Source of the DNA: CALBZH01 sp964538515
Lineage (GTDB): Bacteria > Desulfobacterota > Syntrophobacteria > Syntrophobacterales > Syntrophobacteraceae
Direction of reading: 5' to 3'
Assembly (NCBI GenBank): GCA_964538515.1
Contig: CAZIEW010000041.1
Coordinates: 1 to 46,883 of the forward strand
DNA length: 46,883 nucleotides
A program made the position numbers and the translations under genes. Positions 43,125 through 46,883 of this stretch are shown here, in pieces (positions within the stretch are counted from its first letter, which is position 1; each line of letters starts with the position of its first letter). The notes beneath the pieces were generated by a model that saw only the letters and a program-made list of their open reading frames with translations, did no database searches and was not told the origin of the DNA.

Positions 43125-43586
43125 TCAGTTCTCCAAAGCGTTGAGGTCGTGCGAGACCAAGTACCACATCTTTTCCTTTTCAAAGAATTTCCAGCGCTCG
43201 TGAACCATGCGCGTGATCACCTCCGGCTTGTCCTTGGCGTAATAGCGCACAAACAGAACAATCTCGCCGGTTTTCCCTATGGAGTCAAAGGATGATCGCT
43301 TGACTTGACACTCCATGATGGAGACTCGCTTCTGCAGTGCGTCGCTGATTCTCCAGAAGTCCTCCTGCATCGTCGGTCCGACAAATGTGGCGGCCGTTTG
43401 ATAGTCACCCCAGCGAACGGCGTTATGAAAATTCTCGACAACCAAATTGAACGAGTCTTCGTTTGCCCGTCTCATGGCAGTCGAGGAGCACGACACGACC
43501 TGGAGCACAAGGATCCCGAAGCAGACCGTTACGAACACTCCCGGGAGAATTGCATTTCTTCCCCTCTTTTGTTGCCCGCTTTCCAT
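43125..43586 (-). CDS. Small predicted lipoprotein
   Basis: The 153-residue precursor has a basic N-terminus, a hydrophobic core (VFVTVCFGILVLQVVSC) and a lipobox ending in Cys at about residue 34, with Ser-Ser after it. The mature part has a NTF2/DUF4878-like pattern (FHNAVRWGDYQTAATFV, then VVISVLVRYYAKD-type strands and WKFFEKEKMWYLV), suggesting a ligand-binding cone fold. AAGGAG lies six bases before ATG 43586. The frame is open upstream to 43778, but those residues do not look coding. It follows ftsH in genome order but is transcribed toward it. Function is unknown. Confidence 0.7.
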   Translation of the reverse strand: MESGQQKRGRNAILPGVFVTVCFGILVLQVVSCSSTAMRRANEDSFNLVVENFHNAVRWGDYQTAATFVGPTMQEDFWRISDALQKRVSIMECQVKRSSFDSIGKTGEIVLFVRYYAKDKPEVITRMVHERWKFFEKEKMWYLVSHDLNALEN

Positions 43587-44155
43587 ACCATCTCCTTGAA
43601 CGATGAGGCGGTTCGAAATTCCATGGTCAGAACAGTGCGCACTGATCCAGTGTCTACACCAAAAGACTCCACTTTGTCGCTTGCTTTTCACAGTGCACTT
43701 GTTCTTCAATCTGGTCAAGGAGCTGATACGGCTTGACGACGACAGCGGCAACACCGGCTCCCCATTCCCTCGTGGCACAAAACCTCCCGGCGTCGCGAGG
43801 CTGCCTCGGACGAATGACTGCTCAAGGCCGGAACCGGATAACCAAAACCTGCATCCTGGACTTAATCAGTAATTTACACTTGCCGCCCAGCAAGTGCAAT
43901 GCGCTTGCTGGATCCTATGCCCAGGGGGGTTCTCCCCCAAGGGCATGACTCGAGCTTTTGGAATTCTCATGGGCTCGCTATTGAGATAAACTGCCAGTAG
44001 GATAGTCTGACTGCTCGGACGTGGGCAGGTCCCGATCAACCGATTGGAGTCCCGCGTCACGGGTGACGCAGGGTGAAACATGGCTTGTGTTTTGCCGCGA
44101 ATGATAGAGAATGCTCGGGCTGCAGACGCCCTTGGTTACGAGACAAGGCCGGAAG
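43587..44155. other. Long divergent intergenic region
   Basis: The 569 bases between the lipoprotein (minus) and the NifU-like gene (plus) contain no supported gene. The right half holds three nested hairpin-forming segments (listed separately). I looked for a tRNA because of GGTTCGAA near 43610 but found no arm pairing. Confidence 0.45.
43877..43948. repeat. Cluster of overlapping hairpins upstream of the NifU-like gene
   Basis: CACTTGC (43877-43883) pairs with GCAAGTG (43890-43896). The same GCAAGTG can instead join CCAGCAAGTGC (43887-43897) with GCGCTTGCTGG (43901-43911) in an 11-pair stem with loop AAT, so the two are mutually exclusive. A third stem, ATGCCC with GGGCAT around a GGGGG/CCCCC core, spans about 43917-43947. 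This could be a leader RNA switch on the plus strand or a dispersed palindromic unit. Confidence 0.55.
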
Positions 44156-44575
44156 ATGGATCAAGCGAATGTTGAGCGTTGCCGGAATCATTCCGTTCGG
44201 TTCCTTGAAATGGTATTCCGGGGCGGGAAGCGAGAGCGCCTGAAATATCCCGATGGATACGGAAAGGTGACCCGGCCGTGCGGGGACACCATCGAGATAT
44301 TCCTCATGGTTCGCGATGGGCATTTGGATTCGGCTGCGTTCGAGACCAACGGATGCTTGTACTCGCTTGCCTGTGCCAGCACCGTCGTCCATTTGGCCGA
44401 GGGAAGAACGCTCAGCGAGGCCTGGGAGATCAGCCCCACGGAGGTGCTCGATTACCTGGAGACACTGCCGGAGCATGAAAAACACTGTGCCGACTTGGCC
44501 GTTGCAAGCCTCCGTGCTGCTCTGCTCAATGCCCAAGAGAATGCCCGAAACCCCTGGAAAAAATTCTACCGCTGA
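44156..44575 (+). CDS. NifU-like iron-sulfur cluster scaffold protein
   Basis: The 139-residue protein resembles the IscU/NifU scaffold domain: RPCGDTIEIFL supplies the first cysteine and its aspartate neighbour, TNGCLYSLACAST the second and a further Cys, and HEKHCADLA the His-Cys pair. A cysteine early in the protein (ERCRNHS) is not part of the usual set. These proteins assemble Fe-S clusters before handing them over. ATG 44156 has GGAAG ahead; ATG 44111 is an alternative. It stands alone without iscS or nifS. Confidence 0.85.
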   Translation: MDQANVERCRNHSVRFLEMVFRGGKRERLKYPDGYGKVTRPCGDTIEIFLMVRDGHLDSAAFETNGCLYSLACASTVVHLAEGRTLSEAWEISPTEVLDYLETLPEHEKHCADLAVASLRAALLNAQENARNPWKKFYR

Positions 44576-44597
44576 CCCTCACGATTTGATTTGAGCG

Positions 44598-45257
44598 TTA
44601 ATGGCCAAGGCATTCATGCCTGCCGCGCATGAGGCTCTCCTCTTCCAGCCGTTTCTCCAGCCATTTCAAAACCTTCTCCATCTCCTGCTTTAGCTCCAGA
44701 AAGGCCTTGCCTCGATGGCTAACCTCCGATTTTTCCGCCAGCGTCATCTCTCCAAAGGTCTTTCCTCGTTCGGGGTAGTAGAAAAGGGGGTCGTAGCCAA
44801 AGCCGTTCGTGCCTCGGGGCTCCTCCGTGATCAGCCCTTCACACGTGGCTTCGTAGGTGAGTGCTGGTCCACTCGGGACGGCTAGTGAGAGGTTGCAGCG
44901 GAATCGAGCGGTTCGGTTGCGGACGCCGCTGAGCCTGGACAACAGCTTGGCGTTGTTTTCATCGTCGGAAGCTTGGGGACCGGCATACCGGGCCGAGAAA
45001 ACCCCCGGCTCACCGTCGAGCGCATCCACTTCCAGGCCTGAGTCGTCCGCCAGGGCGGGCAATCCCAGAATCTTTGCGGTAAAGTGAGCCTTCTTATAGG
45101 CATTCTCTTCAAAGGTCTTACCATCTTCGACCACTTCCGGAATCGGCCCAAAATCGTTCAGATCCCTGATCTCAACAGGATGACCTTCCATAAATTTCCG
45201 GATTTCCTTCGTCTTGCCCTGGTTTCGCGTGGCCAGGACCAGAATCATCTTCTGCAT
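44598..45257 (-). CDS. rdgB: XTP/dITP diphosphatase RdgB (HAM1)
   Basis: RdgB hydrolyses deaminated purine triphosphates (ITP, XTP, dITP) to monophosphates. The 219-residue protein has the opening LVLATRNQGKTKEI, ALADDSGLEVDAL, PGVFSARYAG, GTNGFGYDPLFY and SHRGKAF. GAGGAA lies about nine bases before ATG 45257. The tail after the HAM1 core (about 200-219) is rich in Glu and Arg. Convergent with the NifU-like gene by 22 bases. Confidence 0.95.
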   Translation of the reverse strand: MQKMILVLATRNQGKTKEIRKFMEGHPVEIRDLNDFGPIPEVVEDGKTFEENAYKKAHFTAKILGLPALADDSGLEVDALDGEPGVFSARYAGPQASDDENNAKLLSRLSGVRNRTARFRCNLSLAVPSGPALTYEATCEGLITEEPRGTNGFGYDPLFYYPERGKTFGEMTLAEKSEVSHRGKAFLELKQEMEKVLKWLEKRLEEESLMRGRHECLGH

Positions 45258-45308
45258 TGACGTCGCTTCCTCTTTTCAATGATTGCTCAACAAGGGTGAA
45301 GTGTCCCA

Positions 45309-46085
45309 CTATTCGGTGCCTTGAGGCAGATTGGCCGCATCAAGCTCTTCCTCTGGCTTCTTCTTGCCGAACACGTGGCAGATCAAAACACTCAGCTCGT
45401 AGAGAACCAGCAAGGGGCCGGCCATCAGAAGCTGAGAAAACACGTCGGGGCCCGGTGTCAAAATTCCAGCGAGAATGAAGATGATGACAATGGAAAACTT
45501 CCTTTGACGCCTGAGAAACTGAGCGCTGATGAGCCCCAAGCGAGCCAGGAAGAAAGCAAAGATAGGGAGTTCGAAGACAAAGCCAAAGGCCAGTAGAAGC
45601 CGGACCGAAAATGTCAGGAACTCCTTAGTGCTGACCATGGGAGTAATGAAATCACTGGCGAAGGAAGCGAAGAATTGAAACCCTACCGGAAAGACGAGAA
45701 AGTACCCGAACGATGCCCCCCCGAGGAAAAAAACGGACGAAAAGAAGACAATAGGAAGCAGGTATCGCTTTTCATTTTCATAGAGGCCGGGAGCAATGAA
45801 TCGCCACACTTGGTAAAGAATGATCGGAACAGCTAGGCCCGTTCCTGCAATCAACGAAACCTTCATGTACGTAAAGAACGCTTCATGGGGGGCAGTGTAG
45901 ATGAGCTTTGCTTCGTGCCCCTTCGGCATTGCATTGATCCAGGGCTGCATAAGTATTTCAAAGAGCTTCTCTTTGAAGGCATAGCTGACGAGGAACCCGA
46001 TTCCAATGGCGACGGCGCTTGTGATCAGCCGTTTGCGGAGCTCCTCCAGATGCTGCATGAAGGGCATTTTGTAGTCGTTTGACAT
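45309..46085 (-). CDS. tatC: Sec-independent translocase subunit TatC
   Basis: TatC is the receptor for twin-arginine leaders, such as that of FdhA in this window. The 258-residue protein opens with MPFMQHLEELRKRLI, the conserved cytosolic start, and has six hydrophobic segments, including FVFELPIFAFFLARLGL. The charged tail ends with KKPEEELDAANL. The gene lies 51 bases upstream of rdgB on the same strand, with tatB before it. Confidence 0.95.
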   Translation of the reverse strand: MSNDYKMPFMQHLEELRKRLITSAVAIGIGFLVSYAFKEKLFEILMQPWINAMPKGHEAKLIYTAPHEAFFTYMKVSLIAGTGLAVPIILYQVWRFIAPGLYENEKRYLLPIVFFSSVFFLGGASFGYFLVFPVGFQFFASFASDFITPMVSTKEFLTFSVRLLLAFGFVFELPIFAFFLARLGLISAQFLRRQRKFSIVIIFILAGILTPGPDVFSQLLMAGPLLVLYELSVLICHVFGKKKPEEELDAANLPQGTE

Positions 46086-46202
46086 GGTGGTCCGTTTACT
46101 CCACTGGCATGCTGCGTATTTCTCAAGGCCTTTTCAGGCTCGCGAGCGCTCCCCGTGGAAAGGTGCGATCATCTTCGAGGGAGCACGGAAAGACTTCCCA
46201 AA

Positions 46203-46559
46203 TCAGGTCTTGGTCTGGTTTTCGTGCTCGCCGACCATTTTATGATCATCCTGGGAAAGGGAGGCATCAGCAGCGGGGGCCGTTTCCTTGCCCGATGAAT
46301 CGGTGGGTTGAGTTGTGGAGCTCAATTGGGACAAGACGTTGCCGTATAGGGTTTGATTCTGGGCAGACTGAAATTCCGCCTTAATCTCCCTGACCGTTTC
46401 GTCTTGCTCGATGGTCTGCTTGAGCTCATCCATCGCCCTTTTGAACTCCGCGTAGCCTCTACCGATCGCTCGAGCTAAGTCGGGCAATTTACTTGGCCCG
46501 ACCACGATCAGCGCAATGGCCAGAATCAAAAGCAGCTCTTCGAATCCGAGATTGAACAT
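46203..46559 (-). CDS. tatB: Sec-independent translocase subunit TatB
   Basis: The 118-residue bitopic protein has the N-terminal FNLGFEELLLILAIALIVVGPSKLP with the Glu and the hinge, an amphipathic helix and a long acidic and serine-rich tail, typical of TatB rather than TatA. It follows tatA by 61 bases and precedes tatC. GGGAG lies upstream of its ATG. Confidence 0.9.
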   Translation of the reverse strand: MFNLGFEELLLILAIALIVVGPSKLPDLARAIGRGYAEFKRAMDELKQTIEQDETVREIKAEFQSAQNQTLYGNVLSQLSSTTQPTDSSGKETAPAADASLSQDDHKMVGEHENQTKT

Positions 46560-46620
46560 CTGCCCTGCTCCCGTGAGCCTCCATTCTGCTTCCTTTCAAG
46601 CGAACCAAGAAAAACGAAGA

Positions 46621-46800
46621 CTACTCGCGGTCCTTCTTGGAAGTGTTGGCGGAAGTCGGAGGCTCGCCTCGAATGGCATTTTTGAATGCCGTTATGCTTT
46701 TTCCAAGGCCTTCCCCAATTTCTGGAAATCGTTTCCCTCCGTAAAAGAAAAGGACCACGATCAATATCAGTATCAGCTCCGTGGGACCAAGACCCAACAT
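46621..46800 (-). CDS. tatA: Sec-independent translocase subunit TatA
   Basis: The 59-residue protein opens with LGLGPTELILILIVVLFFYGGKRFPEIGEGLGKS, the membrane helix, hinge and FPEIG amphipathic helix of TatA/E. GAGGAGG lies nine bases before ATG 46800. With tatB and tatC it forms a complete translocase. Confidence 0.93.
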   Translation of the reverse strand: MLGLGPTELILILIVVLFFYGGKRFPEIGEGLGKSITAFKNAIRGEPPTSANTSKKDRE

Positions 46801-46821
46801 GCTCCTAACCCTCCTCAAAGC

Positions 46822-46883
46822 CTAATTCGTGTCCATCCGGAAAGGCCGGTTTGATATTTGTTCAGCGGCCTTACGAACCACAT
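46822..46883 (-). CDS. Possible 3' end of an upstream gene
   Basis: The last 62 bases on the reverse strand can be read as the frame VRKAAEQISNRPFRMDTN followed by TAG, 21 bases before tatA. The character fits a protein C-terminus, but too little is present for recognition and a chance frame is possible. Confidence 0.3.
   Translation of the reverse strand, partial: VVRKAAEQISNRPFRMDTN

Noticed and set aside
43600..43640. GGTTCGAAATTCC resembling a tRNA T-arm
   Set aside because: The flanks do not pair and no cloverleaf can be drawn around it.
43587..43778. 64-residue N-terminal extension of the small lipoprotein
   Set aside because: It would bury the signal peptide, and AAGGAG precedes the internal ATG at 43586.

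Overview
The window reads as a chromosomal segment of a moderately GC-rich, strictly anaerobic Gram-negative bacterium, most likely a sulfate-reducing or syntrophic member of the Desulfobacterota (Syntrophobacter-like). The grounds are a two-subunit, Tat-exported, selenocysteine formate dehydrogenase, loose PorG/PorD-type subunits, a NIL-domain ferredoxin, QueH instead of QueG, and type IV pilus, Tat and outer-membrane secretin genes. The taxonomic call is inference from gene content. No phage, plasmid, CRISPR, rRNA or tRNA gene was seen.

Layout. 1-1.7 kb (minus): the start of a MtaB-like methylthiotransferase, mnmA and a NIL-ferredoxin. 2-6.6 kb (plus): an M24 aminopeptidase, an alpha/beta hydrolase-OsmC fusion, an HPF/RaiA-cold-shock fusion whose stop codon lies in a small MITE-like element, and a CBS/CorC membrane protein. 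6.6-11 kb: uppP (minus), then a translationally coupled pair made of a cysteinyl-tRNA-synthetase-like protein and a TrpF-like barrel, both with altered key residues, and a Gate-domain membrane protein (minus). 11.3-16.2 kb: fdhA (UGA/selenocysteine), fdhB and fdhE. 16.2-17 kb: a long gap with a 22-bp-arm perfect palindrome and a 30-residue peptide gene with its own terminator. 17-22.6 kb: a solute-binding protein overlapping a sensor kinase, then a stand-alone receiver and a receiver-kinase hybrid. 22.6-25.3 kb: a NamZ/DUF1343 protein and a degenerate NadE-GAF-ANTAR fusion adjoining lepB. 26-31 kb: pilM-N-O-Q (no pilP) and an L,D-transpeptidase-like lipoprotein that lacks both catalytic residues. 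31-34 kb: an unknown protein, porG-porD without porA/porB, a methyltransferase and queH. 34.3-43 kb (minus): a long housekeeping run, ftsH, folP, glmM, coaX, ldcA, a class C serine hydrolase and mpl, which combines murein precursor synthesis and recycling. 43-46.9 kb: a small lipoprotein, a structured intergenic region, a NifU-like scaffold, rdgB and tatC-tatB-tatA.

Links between genes. The Tat genes would export FdhA, which carries a twin-arginine leader, and FdhE would assist its maturation. GlmM, UppP, Mpl, LdcA, the serine hydrolase and the NamZ-like protein all touch peptidoglycan precursor supply or turnover. The strongest candidates for undescribed biology are the CysRS-like/TrpF-like couple (7915-9866) and the NadE-like-GAF-ANTAR fusion (23832-25283). 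The small peptide gene beside the large palindrome and the catalytically dead YkuD protein after the pilus operon come next.
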